Shown in pieces: positions 45,501 through 57,618 of a DNA stretch of 64,000 nucleotides. Position numbers and translations under genes: made by a program. Position 1 is the stretch's first letter. Every line of letters begins with the position of its first letter. A model generated the notes under the pieces. It ran no database searches and was not told the DNA's origin. It saw nothing but the letters and a program-made list of their open reading frames with translations. The DNA is taken from positions 3,795,501-3,859,500 of the forward strand of contig SMMW01000576.1 in the NCBI GenBank assembly GCA_004794655.1. Reading direction: 5' to 3'. Source of the DNA: Marisa cornuarietis. Lineage: Eukaryota; Mollusca; Gastropoda; Architaenioglossa; Ampullariidae.

Positions 45501-46359
45501 AGAGCAAGTAGAGATACTTGGAAAGAGTAAGTTGTTCCAGGCAAGATAAGGAAAGAGTGATGGCCGTGAGGTTTCCTTCTGAAATTATTCTTTTATATTT
45601 TTTGTTCACTTAAGAAATTACTTTGATAATTTTTATTCATCACAGAATTTGATATCAAGTTAAAAGTCTACACTAGCCGGTTCGCATGGACGCTTAACGT
45701 GTTCTAATGGTCAAGATAAACAAACTAAATGTTTGTAATGAAAAAAGACTGGTTTGGTACTATTTTAAGATAAAATATTATTGTTAGAAAAATTAAAAAA
45801 TTGTGCGGGTACTTATTTGCTACGTAGTGTTCTTGTCCCTACATCTCAGCTTTTTGTGTAGAACGTTGTAAAATATTGCTGGCCTAGACCTGGTCTACTC
45901 CCCGAGGAGAAAAGGTAAAATGGGACGCAGTGGATGGCATAAAAATCCACAGCTAATAATCTGACAAGAATGGGGACCAAAGAGCTGCAGCGTATGTACA
46001 TAAAATGAATAGTTTCAGGGCCTCCATCGCCCTAATCCTGGATGAAAGTTTAGAGGCAACCACAACTACCGAAATCCTAATTTTTCAATAAAAACTTTAT
46101 TTGTTGCGTTGTAAAAGATCTTCAAAATGGGCACAAGTTAATTTTTTGACAAAGAAGAAATTTGACAATTAACATACAAAAGCAGGAGCAATTTGAACTT
46201 AATTCGTTCTGTCTAGAGATGTGTTCAGTCCAGGCGACTAAACACCAATGTACCCTACACTGCATTACCTCCGACAGTAAAACCAAATATTTGACTACTT
46301 TGTGGCATTTTTGGTGCGAGGTAAAGTAGCCTATTTCTTGAATGTGGATCGGAGGCGGA

Positions 46360-46422
46360 ATTGGTGTTTTTCGCTGAGCCGGCCACTAAGGCTATATCAC
46401 GGCAAAGCATCCAGCCCTGTAT
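46360..46422 (-). mobile_element. SINE type 1 tail fragment
   Basis: On the minus strand, GCCGTGATATAGCCTTAG followed by TGGCCGGCTCAGCG and AAAAC at 46403-46366. It is the same tail as in the other type 1 SINEs and in the LINE at 56989-62933. Confidence 0.7.
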
Positions 46423-46986
46423 TCTTCTATTATTTATCGTGAATAAGTTCACCAAAAAGATGCAAATCCAGCCAACACTAGAACAAAAAGGAGGAAATGT
46501 GCAAATCTTTGAAAGAGTTTGAGAGCAATTAACCAGCCCTGCATGTCCATGTACACTACTTTGGAAACATGATATCTAGTGCTACTGTTGGAAAAAAAAT
46601 TATAGTACAGCCACTTTAATTAGGCATTCCTCTCGCTCTCTCTTTCTCTTTCTCTCTCTCTCTCTCTGTGTGCGCGCGCTTTTATTATTTGATTATTCTT
46701 CAGCAAAAGCGAAATCAATCTTCCCTAGAACTGATTTTCTTTAAAATAGTTTTGGGTAACTAATCATTTTTTTAGACTTTCTAATCCTTTTACAAGCTCA
46801 GTTTAGCTTAGTGTACACAAATATAATTAGGCTGCTACTATCAAATTCTCCCATTTTCGAAACCGAAACAGCGTCACCTGGTAATCATCCATAAGAGGTT
46901 TTTTTTACATTGTTACCACGGATTTCTCGAAAAGAACAATCGACAGGAGTGACCCGCCGCAGGCTGGTAATACGGGTATTTAGTTG

Positions 46987-47083
46987 TGACATTTATTAGC
47001 GACTTTTTCAGGCCTTACTAGAGGTAAAACTCGGACTCAACCAATCTGTGGCATTTATTAACGACTCTTTCATATCATACTAG
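46987..47083 (+). repeat. Imperfect 35-bp direct duplication
   Basis: Units at 46987-47022 and 47049-47083 share CATTTATTA.CGACT.TTTCA and .TACTAG, spaced 62 bp. Origin unknown. Confidence 0.6.
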
Positions 47084-47984
47084 GCTTATTCAGGAAGTTA
47101 TTTACACCACGATAACGCATCGAGCTGTGATAATCTTGAAAAGCTACACAGTATCAGGAAGCAGCCATTTGCTCGACAAAAGAGTCATTCACGACTCGGT
47201 GATATGCTGTGACTCAGGACATTACCTGCAGTGGACTGCTGATTCGTTGTTTCATGTAAGGTGCGTATATTTTTGTACTATTATTAGAGTGGCTTTAAAT
47301 GCTTTACTATGATTGTCTTTAAGGTATAGAGCTGACACAACGTAGTGAGCAGCTTACTTATCTTTTTATTTTTGGTCACACAAAATACTTCTAATCCACG
47401 TACGTGCTTTCGGTGGGCTGTAGAAATTAATTCTGATGTGATCAACTGTCGCTACAGCAATAATTGTCTAAATGTTGGCTACACAATCATTTTACTTATT
47501 AGTGTCAGGGATCGTGTTATATCACTTACCTGGTTAGTTTATGGGATAATATGATCTGTTTGTCTTGGTAAAATTTATTTTCATGTTTTTTTTTCGAAAC
47601 TCGAGTGGCACCTTATTGGTATCGAACTGGAGCACATACAGACATCTAGCAAAATACAGCCATCAGCAAGCAGACAAGAAAACCAAAACATTAACGACCA
47701 GAAGTAAGCTAGGCAGCCAGATTTTTCACAACCAATAACAGAGTCAGCTAACACGTACAGCCAGGTGTCGAGACATGAAAAACAAGAGAGCGGTGAAATC
47801 CTTCTAAATGGTTTGCAAGTGTGCATTGTCCGTGAGGGTGAGTGAAGACACTTATGCATGTGGTCATGTGTGTATGGGTTATCTGTCTCTGGTTTGGCTC
47901 TAGTAACTTTGCTCTCATACTTGCTTCTTTCTCTTCCAGCACTGACTTTTCCAGCTCCACTTATATACATATTATGTAATCTAA

Positions 47985-50900
47985 TAACTTTCCCCAGTAT
48001 GACTGTAAAGAGTTTTGGATATTGAAAAAGTCTTCCAGCTCATTGAAATTTTGGGTAATCTGGAGGTCATTGTTAAGGGGGGTGGAACTAGAATGTGATT
48101 TTAAACCCTAAACAAGATGCCAGAAATGACAAAAGTTATGTTAATTGCCCACAAAGCAGAAATAAGATAAAAGAAACAAAGATAAATTTGGAATTGGTAG
48201 ACATATGGCTTGTAATCTTCTCAGATAAAAATGTTACACCTGGAGGAGATTTAATTCAGTCCAACAAAGCCACCTAGATTACTTTTTAATTTCCAAATCA
48301 CAGATGCCTGAAGTTAAAGATGTAAAAATTCTACCAGGTTACCAATCTGATCACTCTATAGTTATGTTAGGACTCAAATCAAATATTTCAAAAAATGTAC
48401 ATTGTAAAGCTTTTTGTAATGGTACATGTGGACACTTTTTTCTTGTCTCTCTCTCCCTCTCCCTTTTCTTTCTTTTAGTATGGACATTCAACAATTGTGT
48501 TCAGTGAAACTGTACTTACCAAATAAAAAAAATATTTCAAGAAACAGATCTAAGCAATACTGGAAGTTTAACAATTCCTTATTGAAGGATAAGGCTTACA
48601 TTAATACTGTCAGACAGCTGATCACTGATGTTAAGCAACAATATGCAGTGCCAGTATAGAATATAAATAACCCAAATGATATTGCTGATGGACACATTGA
48701 ATTTGTAATTGATGACCAACTTTTCTTTCAAACATTGCTAATGGAAATTAGAAGTAAAACTATTGCGTAGTCTTCCTATAGAGCTAAAGGAGAACAAAAA
48801 TGAGTGCCAATTACTTCAAGAAATAAAAAAACAGAATTAAGCATGAATTTAAATAAAACTGCTGTACAGACATTAGAAGAAAAAACTTAGAAGCAGATAC
48901 GGGGAAAAAATTAAATGGCATGAAAGCTCGCTCAAGGGTACAATGGATACACCATGGAGAGAAACCAAGTAAATCTGTAATTAAGAAAGTTGAAACTTCA
49001 TGGCAAGAAACATGTATTTTTTGAAGATAGAAAATGCAGAGATCACCTATGAGGACAATAAAATGGTAAATGAAAGAAATAATTTTTATGAAAGGTTATA
49101 CTGCCAGCAATTGAAGTGGGGTTAAATACTTTGGTTGAAAATGTGATAAAATTGAATAAAGAAGAAACTAATTTACTAGAAGGGCCTATCACCTTTAGGG
49201 AAGCACATACAGCACTACGATTAATAAAAAAAATAATGAAAGCCATGGTAGTGATGAATTTACTTCTGAATTTTTTAAGTTCTTCTTTAATAATATTGGT
49301 ATCTTTTGTACGTTCAATTAGCCATGGCTATCTAAAAGGCGTTTTCTCCTTAACTCAAAGACAGATTATATTTCCTGTATTCCAAAAGAAGGGAAACCTA
49401 AACAATATGTAAAAAAACTGGAGACCAATCTCCTTACTTAATGTTATATACAAAATTACATCCTTATGCACTGCAAATAGAATAAAAAAAGGTATTGCCC
49501 AAAATAATTCAAAGTGATCAAAAAAGTTTCATAAAAGGCAGGAATATTGTGACAATATGCATCCAATAGATTACCTTCTAATGTACACTAATTGTAAAAA
49601 CAAAAAATGCCTGATTTTACTATTATTTGTGGACTTTGAAAAAGCGTCCGATAGTATATCTTGGGCATTTATTGACAAAGTACTTAACTTCTTACATTTT
49701 GGAACTGATTTGTGAGAATGGATACACACTTTCTATTCAGATATATCCTCGTGCATTTTGATAAATGGTATATTCTTCGTGGTTCCGTATATATAGAGAA
49801 GTAAGACAAGGAGTTCCCTGTCCTCTTACTTGTTTTTGTTATGTTCAGAGATTTTATCCATTATGTTGCGTGAAAATGAAAATGTGAGAGGTGTGAAATT
49901 GACAGATAAGGAATTTTAATTATCGCAATTTGCAGATGATACAGCATTGTTTCTGGATGGAAGTGAAAAATCGTTTACAAAAATTGTTAATATTCTCACT
50001 GCCTTTTCAAAGATGCCAGATCTAAAGTAAACTATGAAAAAACCCAAGCTATATGGATAGGCAGTAAGAAAAACTGCCAGATGAGGTTTCTGCGGGATAT
50101 GAACTTTTGTTAGGATCCAGGAATTTTAAAATATTTAGATATCACTTTCTCAGTTGATGTGAATTGTATTGTAAGTTTAAACTATGATGATAAGTTAATT
50201 GAAATACAAAAGTTAGTTTGTTCATGGAGTAAGCGTCAGCTTACCCCGTTTGAAAAAAATGTTTTAAAACCCTTAGCCATGCCAAAATTAACCTACCTAT
50301 TCCCTAACCTACCTGACCCTAAGGACACATTTTAACAAGAAATTGAACAGTTATTTTTTTAATTTTCTATGGACGGGAAAGCAAGCCAAGATCAGCAAGA
50401 AAGGTGTATGTCAACTTTACATAAAGCATGGTCTGGAAATGGTTAATATCTAGATTACAATCTCTAGGCAGTGAATTTGTAAATTCCCTACTCAACCCTT
50501 TTTTGCATGATATTTTGAAACATTTTAAACGATTATATGTAAAATGCACACTCACGACTACTAATGAATTTAATGCAGAATGTATCTTCTATAACATAAA
50601 TATTGTTTTGAGGATCCTCACAATCTACTTAAGTGAATGACTGCGAGAAGATATCTATAAAGTTAGACATTTACTTAACGATAATGGTGATTATTTCACA
50701 TACCAGGGGTTTCAGCTAAAATTTCCTAACCTTTCTACAATTTGCGGGAGTTCTAAAGGCAATTAAGCAGTTTCAAAATAAATTACAGTTTAAAAGCATG
50801 AAAGGAACTGAAGAAAGGAAAGAAAAGATATGGGAGATAACTTTTAAAGGGAATAAATGTGTACAACTAATGCTTGGAAATTCTGACTCTTTGCCTTGTG

Positions 50901-51615
50901 GAATTGTGAAATGGAAATCTACCTTCGAAACAAATACCATGGAAACTTGTATTTAACAAATGCTATAAGACAACAATAGACAATCAACCAAACTGTTTTC
51001 AGTTAAGTATTCTTCATAGAATTTTACCAACTATCAGGTTCCTTTTCAGAAGAAAGATGGCTAACTAGCCAAAATGTGCTAAGTGTCTTATCGAAGAAGA
51101 AACAATGTCATCTGTTATTGGAATGTCAATTTATTACAATATTCTGGAGAGATTTACTTTCTGCTATGATCAATAAGTGTACATCACTAAGAAATTTTAA
51201 CTTTTCTGACAAATTGATTTTATTTGGTGTGCAAGACAACATTTGTACTGACAAAGTGTTTGGCTTCATCATCTTGTTAGTAAACCATTATATTTATGCA
51301 TGCAAATGGAAAAATAATATACCTTCTAGATATGTTTTTCTAAGGATTGTGAAATAGATACAACATAGAAAGATATCATAGTATATTAAGTAATAAGTTA
51401 TACCTTTGTTAATTAATGTGGAAACCGGAGAATCCACTATTGATATAAACACAAATAGTGGAAGCTGGGATACTCGTTTGCTCTTGGTTTCCCTTCTGTA
51501 CTGAATGAATGTGCTTTAAGATTGAAAAGTGTCTTTGAATGATACGTATGTGGTAAATGTCATGTACATGATGTACATGTTGGTTATTGTGCTTATTAAA
51601 AAACAGTTAAAAAGA
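47985..51615 (+). mobile_element. Tx1/L1-type LINE, decayed but nearly full ORF2 length
   Basis: Blocks in order across frames: LNPKQDARNDKSYVN (endonuclease), MPEVKDVKILPGYQSDHSIV, WKFNNSLLKDKAYINTV, LLLFVDFEKASDSISWAFID, EVRQGVPCPL, LSQFADDTALFLDG (the FADD RT box), and the C-terminal LSKKKQCHLLLECQFITIFW. The 3' region ends in AT-rich sequence near 51615. Many stops and frameshifts. A short unrelated repeat lies at 48410-48540. Confidence 0.8.
48410..48540 (+). repeat. Short dispersed repeat, copy 2, interrupting the Tx1-like LINE
   Basis: ATGTGGACACTTTTTTCTTG, a pyrimidine-rich stretch, TTAGTATGGACATTCAACA and AATAAA parallel 13055-13235. It separates the endonuclease end (PGYQSDHSIV) from the WKFNNSLL block of the LINE. 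Confidence 0.5.
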
Positions 51616-53155
51616 CATGAAACACAGGAGTCCTCCAAACGATCATAGCATTGCAATGACTACTTTAATCGATAAAAATAATCTCATTTCACAATCAAAG
51701 TAGATTATTTAAGCTGTTAATGATTCTTAGTAAAACTGCCCCCAAAAATGGTAAATCGCACATTTTGTGTATTAACTAGCAAGAGTATTCAACTTTGTTT
51801 ACCTTCTTCCTTAAACTCTTCCTTCGGTGACTTTAGTATCAGCTTTCTTGTCACTTTTAACGAAATCAGTTGTATTCATACGTCGGGTAAGCACATCGGT
51901 AACTAGGCCAGGCTGGCCAGGCTGACTTAGTTAACTTAGTTTTATATTCAGCACGGACCTTCATCTACTGGATAAGTGTCTTAGGTTTATATGCGGTGGA
52001 AGTCTCGGCTTTCCTTATCAGCGAGCCCGCGTTTCCGGTTCCGGTTTGCTGTTGCAAAGAGACACGGACCTTCATTTAATTTTAATAAAGGTCAGTGGTT
52101 TGCAGACGTAAATGGATTCGAAAAAAATGGACAGATGCAAATTGTTGCACTGTTAAATGTCATACCAATAAAGCGAGATGTCGTTATCCTGAAAAAAGTA
52201 AACATCTATCCTCATCGCCATCATAGCGCAAATAGGCAACGAATGAGAGACACTCATCCATTAGATGAAGGTCCATGATATTCGGTGCTAAAAAGAGAAA
52301 TTGCAGGAAATTGTTTATTTATGCAACAAGTCGATAAGCTACAGCTGCGAGAGATTTGAGCAGCTGAGGGCTTCACACCAACTACATTGATCAGATCAAT
52401 ACGTATCATGTTCTTTATTTTCTTTAGCTTGAGAGCTTATAGTTAAGGTCCATTTGAAACGTAGAAGCAAAACCCATAACCATAAAGACGAAAATCTAAA
52501 GAAAGTTTATACAAAAAGAAAGATATAAAGCATAGGATTCTGAAAGGGATTTATTTTTATCGTGGTTGTATCTTTAGGTTTGGAAAAATCAAGTTACTCT
52601 TTATATTGTGAATGTTTTATGAGGTTGTAGTAAAAAATGTATACAACGATGAGCTTTATTCTGCTTGCTAATCTCTTCCAATTTATATTTTTGAGTAAAC
52701 CGCTACTGTTCCTACTGCGAGCCTTGTCTAAAATGTTAGCAACACGATCGTTCTGTCTGAATGTAATTCTTGTAGAATTTCTTTATTATGTTCATATTAC
52801 ATTATGATATATACGCACAAATCAACCAGCACAGTAATCGTAAACAATAGCCATTCAACAAACCAGGTATTCAACAAGTACAGGGACACACCCGGCACAA
52901 TTAACATTTGAGGGGCAAGGCCATTCAAATCTTGTTCACTTGCCTGGGCAGACACCAGCGATGGGATGGGAAGAGAGCGGAAGCTGTGTGTTGCCTTGAC
53001 CATTATTAGCTTGGTAGTCATCTTAATCCTGGAGACTTATCCCACTTTCAGCCGGATCCTGAATAACCCGTGCTCTACATGCGAAATGTTAACAAATCGT
53101 CAGAGTAAGGCATGGCTCAGATCCAGCCTCAGACCACAAATTCAACGTAAAGTTT
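51616..53155. other. Intergenic, no gene recognised
   Basis: Short repeats of CACGGACCTTCAT occur at about 51953 and 52066, with an inverted partner near 52266. Otherwise I see only unremarkable AT-rich sequence. Confidence 0.5.
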
Positions 53156-53159
53156 TTTA

Positions 53160-54850
53160 GAGACTGCAGGAATCAAGAAGAGTTCAACTCTGAGGTCAAA
53201 AACAGGTCTGATTCCACTGGACAGGAGACCTGGAGACTCCCTTCACACTTGTTTTGGGAAAGAAAGAGAAATAGCACAAAAATGGCTGACTTTAGGGACC
53301 TGGAAAAAGATAGAGGAAAGCAAAGAGCTGTAACAGAAGATCAACCAGTGTCAAGACCAGCAGGAAAAAGGACTGGGAGATAAAACGAGCAGTGAAGAAG
53401 AGTGCAAGGGGGTGGGAACAAGAGACAGTGCGCACACAGCATGACAGAGGAGGCAGAACAAACAGCTGGGCAAAACAATATGAAAAGTCTGTACGAAATT
53501 AAAAGAACTCTTTCAGGAAGGAAGAACCCCAATGCATACATGCCAGTAAAGAATAAGAATGGCAGCGTCATACCGGTCATGCAGAACAAAGATCTTTGGG
53601 CGGAACATTTGGAAGAAATACTGAACTGGCCACCAAGTACAACCATTTTGGACATTGCCCCAGCCGTCGAGCAGCTTAAACCCACCAACAAAGGAAGAAA
53701 TCATCAAAGCCCTCAAGTCTCTGAAAACTGGCAGGGCGACAGGCCCAGATGAGATTCCTGAAGAGGCGCTCAAAGCAGACCCAACAGCCACAGCGGAGAT
53801 GTTACACCCCCTGCTGAAGAAAATTTGGGAGCAGGAGCAAGATCTAGCAGACTGGAAGCTTGGCTATCTGGTAAAGCTACTCAAGGAAGGTGACCTGACC
53901 CAGTGCAGTAAATGGCGCGAGATTACGCTACTGTCCATTCCCAGCAAGGTGCTGACCAGAATCATCCAAGAGAGACTGAAGAGTGTCCTAGACAAGAGAC
54001 TGGGGCAAGAGCAGGCAGGCTTTCAGCAGGGTAGATCATGCACAGACCATATCGCTACTCTGCGAATGATTATTGGACAGTCCATCGAATGGCAGTTCCC
54101 ACTCTCCATAACATTTGTAGATTTTGAGAAGGGATTTGACTCCGTAGACAGGGATACCATCTAGAAGTTGATGCACCACTACGGATTTCCACCAAAGTTC
54201 ATTGCCATCATCCAGCAGCTGTATGAGAACTCGACACGCCAGGTGATCCACAACGGAAAACTCACTGACCCCTTCGCAGTTAGGACTGGAAGGAGGCAAC
54301 GTTGTATGCTCTAGGCAACAATCTTCCTGATCGTCATAGACTCGATCATGAGAAGAACAACCTCTGACAGCAACGTGGGCATTCAGTGGACCTTTGCCAT
54401 TCAACTTAAGGATCTCGACTTTGTGGATGACATCAGCCTGTTGTCCCACAAGCAACAAACTTCACAGACTAAGCTCACTCGGCTCTCAGAAGAAGCAGCG
54501 ACGACTGGTCTGACAATCAAGGAGACGGAGGTAATGCGGGACAACAACAAAGAAGCCTTAATGCAACTACATGGGGAATGTATTACAGAGGCTGCCCGCT
54601 TCACCTGCCTTAGCAGCACAGTTAGCAAAGATAGAGGTGAAGATGAAGACGTAAAATGACAAATAAATAAATCTAGGCTTGCATTTCACATCCTGCGACC
54701 CATCTGGAACTTCAAGGCATTATCTCTGTACATAAAGATTCGCATCTTTAATACATACGTAAAGTCAGTCCTTCGAAATTCAGACATTCCTCAACATCAG
54801 ATGGCCCGAGATCTCCAATACAGACCTTTGGGAGAGAACCAACCAAAAAC
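53160..54850 (+). mobile_element. LINE ORF2 (pre-RT and RT), decayed
   Basis: Blocks: MTEEAEQTAGQNNMKSLYEI, KRTLSGRKNPNA, WAEHLEEILNWPPST, then after a shift GRATGPDEIPEEALKADPTA, REITLLSIPSKVLTRIIQER, QEQAGFQQGRSCTDHIATLR and FVDFEKGFDSVDRDTI, a TAG stop, then IQWTFAIQLKDLDFVDDISL and FTCLSSTVSKDRG. The catalytic box reads FVDD rather than FADD. It is the same family as 25020-26140. Clade not assigned. Confidence 0.8.
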
Positions 54851-55189
54851 CTGACAAAATTCTCATCTGCTAATTTGTTTTGTCTAAACTAGACCTGCAA
54901 CTCTCTTCTTGCTGGCTGTCTACAGTACCTCTTTACACCCAGTGCGTTTGCAAAATATAAACTATGTACACGTATATTTACATTTGTTGCAGTTTTAAAA
55001 TTCTCTACTTGTCCTTCCGGACACTGCAGAACAGTATCTATTGCTTTCTTTCAATACACAATGCAGCCGCATATTTAAAAACAATTGAGCAGCGTGACTC
55101 CCTGGTTTGCATTTGCTATTTCTATTTTAAACCCTTCTTGAAACCGAGCCCTCACTCGGTCTATGCGGAGAAGTTGTTAAGATTTCCTG

Positions 55190-56045
55190 AATATAACCTC
55201 TAGCACTTCCACCACCGTTACCAACATTTTTACATTCTGAACACACTTTCCTTTGTACCATCTTGACGGTATAACCAGCAATGTAAGTTAAAATATTTTC
55301 CTCAGGAATCGATAGTTCTTCGGCAGAGTTGGTGAAGGCAAACTGAGAGATTTCACAGCTTTTGCTTTGCTCACATCTTGCATCAGAAATCGCTGGAGTA
55401 CACTGAGCACTGATGTTGTTCAGCGTCAATAGAAAGTGATCTCCTGTCTTCAAAGCAGTTGTTCTTTGCACTTTGCATGATGAGACCATCCACCATCATA
55501 GGGCGCAGAAAAAAACCCTGAAATTTCTGAGGTCGTGGGTTATCTCCATGTCCTTTTCTCGTTTTACATAGGTTTTCTATGCAGTCTTGTTTTAGTCTGC
55601 TAGTGTGGCATAATTTAACCTCATTCGTTTTGCGATGATCGTCCCAGAGTTGAGGCAGGCTTTGGACAATAGCTTTCCATTCAATCATACACGGAAGCGG
55701 TTTTGATAAATTGCTTCTAAGTGTCGACAACCATGACAAAGTCTCGTGCAAGAACTCTATGTGACCCGACCTTTCTGATATGGCATGACATTATCTTTTC
55801 ATTGCTAAGCTTTCTACCGCTCTTGAGCTAATTACACAGTTGATCAATCCGTTCAACAGAAAAGCAGTTTCGGAGGCCTTTTTTGAGAACACTCCCAAAG
55901 CTACCATTGTTGATATACCAGCTGCAACACTGTGTGGTAGAACCTGAGAGACAAACTTTACCCTTAGAGCTGAAACACTTGGTAACTTCAGATGTTTTCT
56001 GAGAGGCGTGGAGCCATTTGGAGACAGTTCTTCCTGAGAAAATCT
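55190..56045 (-). pseudogene. P-element/THAP9-like transposase, C-terminal part, decayed
   Basis: Minus-strand blocks in order: LRVKFVSQVLPHSVAAGIST then MVALGVFSKKASETAFLLN; then SGHIEFLHETLSWLSTLRSN; then CHTSRLKQDCIENL with GHGDNPRPQKFQG; then CEISQFAFTNSAEELSIPEE and NILTYIAGYTVKM followed by C..C. The RLKQDCIENL...GDNP motif and the following IPEENILTYIAGY block are characteristic of P-element/THAP9-family transposases. Several frameshifts separate the parts. A THAP half-finger lies 20 kb away at 35111 on the opposite strand, so the two are not one locus. Confidence 0.72.
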
Positions 56046-56159
56046 TCAATGTATTTAATTTATTTTGTGTTTGAGTGTGTTTGTGTGTGTTTGTGTGTGT
56101 GTGTGTGTGTGTTATAGAAGTGAGCATGTTTGTTATATACGAATATAGGTGCGTGGTTC

Positions 56160-56240
56160 TTGATGATTTAGTTTTTTTATGTAAAGCGCTCTGAGCAAAT
56201 CAGTGGAAAAGCGCTATATAGAATTTGCGATTGTTGTGAA
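56160..56240 (+). mobile_element. LINE 3' end fragment (GCGCTATATAG type)
   Basis: TATGTAAAGCGCTCTGAGCA and GAAAAGCGCTATATAGAATT form the common CR1/L2-group 3' terminal motif. No coding part is attached. Confidence 0.5.
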
Positions 56241-56976
56241 GGAACTGAGGACTGTTTTCATACACCCCTAATCCTTCTATGGCCCTGCGATTGTTTGGAC
56301 CTTGGTCGTATATGATTACTTTACTTTCAGTCCTTTTTGACACTGTTTACCAGGCACTGTGTTAATAGTGACTGAAGGAAGTTGCCGCTTATTGCGCCGC
56401 TAGAAAGAAGTATCCGACTGCTTGTTTCCAGGACTCTATCAGCCCATGGACTCTGAATACTGTGACATGATTTACAGAAAAACTTGATCTCTGGCAGCCA
56501 ATTCTTCTTTTAATTAATTATCATTTCATTAAAAAACGACAGAACACATCTCTCATCCTAGCCACATAGCAGACACTTTTTGCAGTTGGGCTTACGATAT
56601 ATTATTATCATGGTTAAGGTTATTATTAATAAACACTGGACAAACTTTAACATTTGCAAGATTCATGGGAGTTGTTACTGAAGGCAGATTTAATAGTTTT
56701 ATAAGCATTCTGTATACCTGAGGAGTTCAAGTCCCTGGGATTTCTCCCTAGTCTCACCGATTACTCTTGTTCTTCTGTAGCAACAATGGTAAATGTTGCA
56801 GAAGATAGATATTACTTTAAATCTTGAAACAAGCGAATCTTCTTTGTGGTTTCTTAGTGTTTTGCAGTACTGTTCGTTCTCTAATGCAATCGTTGACATT
56901 TCTGCTGAAGGGTTTTTACTTTCACTTTAAGCGCTCGTTTTAAAGGCGACGTTTTTTTCAAATTAGTTTGTTCCGC
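56241..56976. other. Intergenic left flank of the full-length LINE
   Basis: I see no gene or clear repeat. The insertion site of the LINE is at its right end. Confidence 0.5.
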
Positions 56977-56988
56977 AGCTGAAGGGGA
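56977..56988 (+). repeat. Target-site duplication, left copy
   Basis: AGCTGAAGGGGA, repeated exactly at 62934-62945 on the other side of the LINE. Its first A could also belong to the tail on the right side. Confidence 0.85.
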
Positions 56989-57618
56989 TGCCCCCGTGGG
57001 CCCGGCTTCTCGTGCCGGGGGTGATCACCCACCCTCTCTCTCTGGCTGGGTGACCAAGCTGGCCCACCCCTTTTCCTTAGGCTTTTCTCCTTTCTCCCTC
57101 ACTGGCCCTTTCACCTTTATTCCTTTTCTAAACAAACATCTCTCTATCACACTGCAGTTTTGTCTTCTCTATCTTCTGCCTACACTGGCCTTTCCGTCTT
57201 CTTCTCCAATCATGCCTCTCTTTTAATGCAGCTCCTTTCTCTGTGGCCTCCTTTAGGCCCCCTGCGTTTGCCGTGCAGGGCGACCCGTGTCGGGGGAGGA
57301 TGGGATCCTGGAGGTTGAGGTCCCTGATGGGCTGCGGCCCACTATACCAATACACCTCTTTGGCCCGGACTTCTCCTAGACGGGAGGTTGGTGTGGCCCA
57401 CACCAATCAAGCGGCTGGTCGTGCATTGCCCTAGCTTGGCTAGAAGGCTGCGGCCGGGGTCAATCTGGTCTACACACTCTGTAGGCCAGAGTATATTCCT
57501 TATGTATCCCTGGTGCGACCCTGCTGGAAATGCCCTAAGTGGTACCGCTCGGTCGCATCCCCTTGTTGGACTCCGTGGTGGGTGGGGAGCATAAGGAATG
57601 AAAAAAATGCAATTCATT
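56989..57618 (+). promoter_or_regulatory. 5' untranslated region of the LINE
   Basis: 630 bp of GC-richer sequence before ORF1. I/Nimb-type elements carry an internal promoter at the 5' end; no specific box was identified here, so that role is inferred from the family. Open frames across it are spurious. Confidence 0.5.

Larger units (their letters stand above)
39700..47984. other. Long gene-poor stretch
   Basis: I recognise no gene here. It holds microsatellites (CA at 42450, CT at 46628), a SINE tail (46360-46422), a 35-bp imperfect duplication (46987/47049) and short spurious reading frames. The sequence is AT-rich with low-complexity patches. Confidence 0.6.

Noticed and set aside
47581..47970. 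129-codon minus-strand frame
   Set aside because: Cys-rich end looks secretory at first, but there is no consistent signal peptide or family motif.
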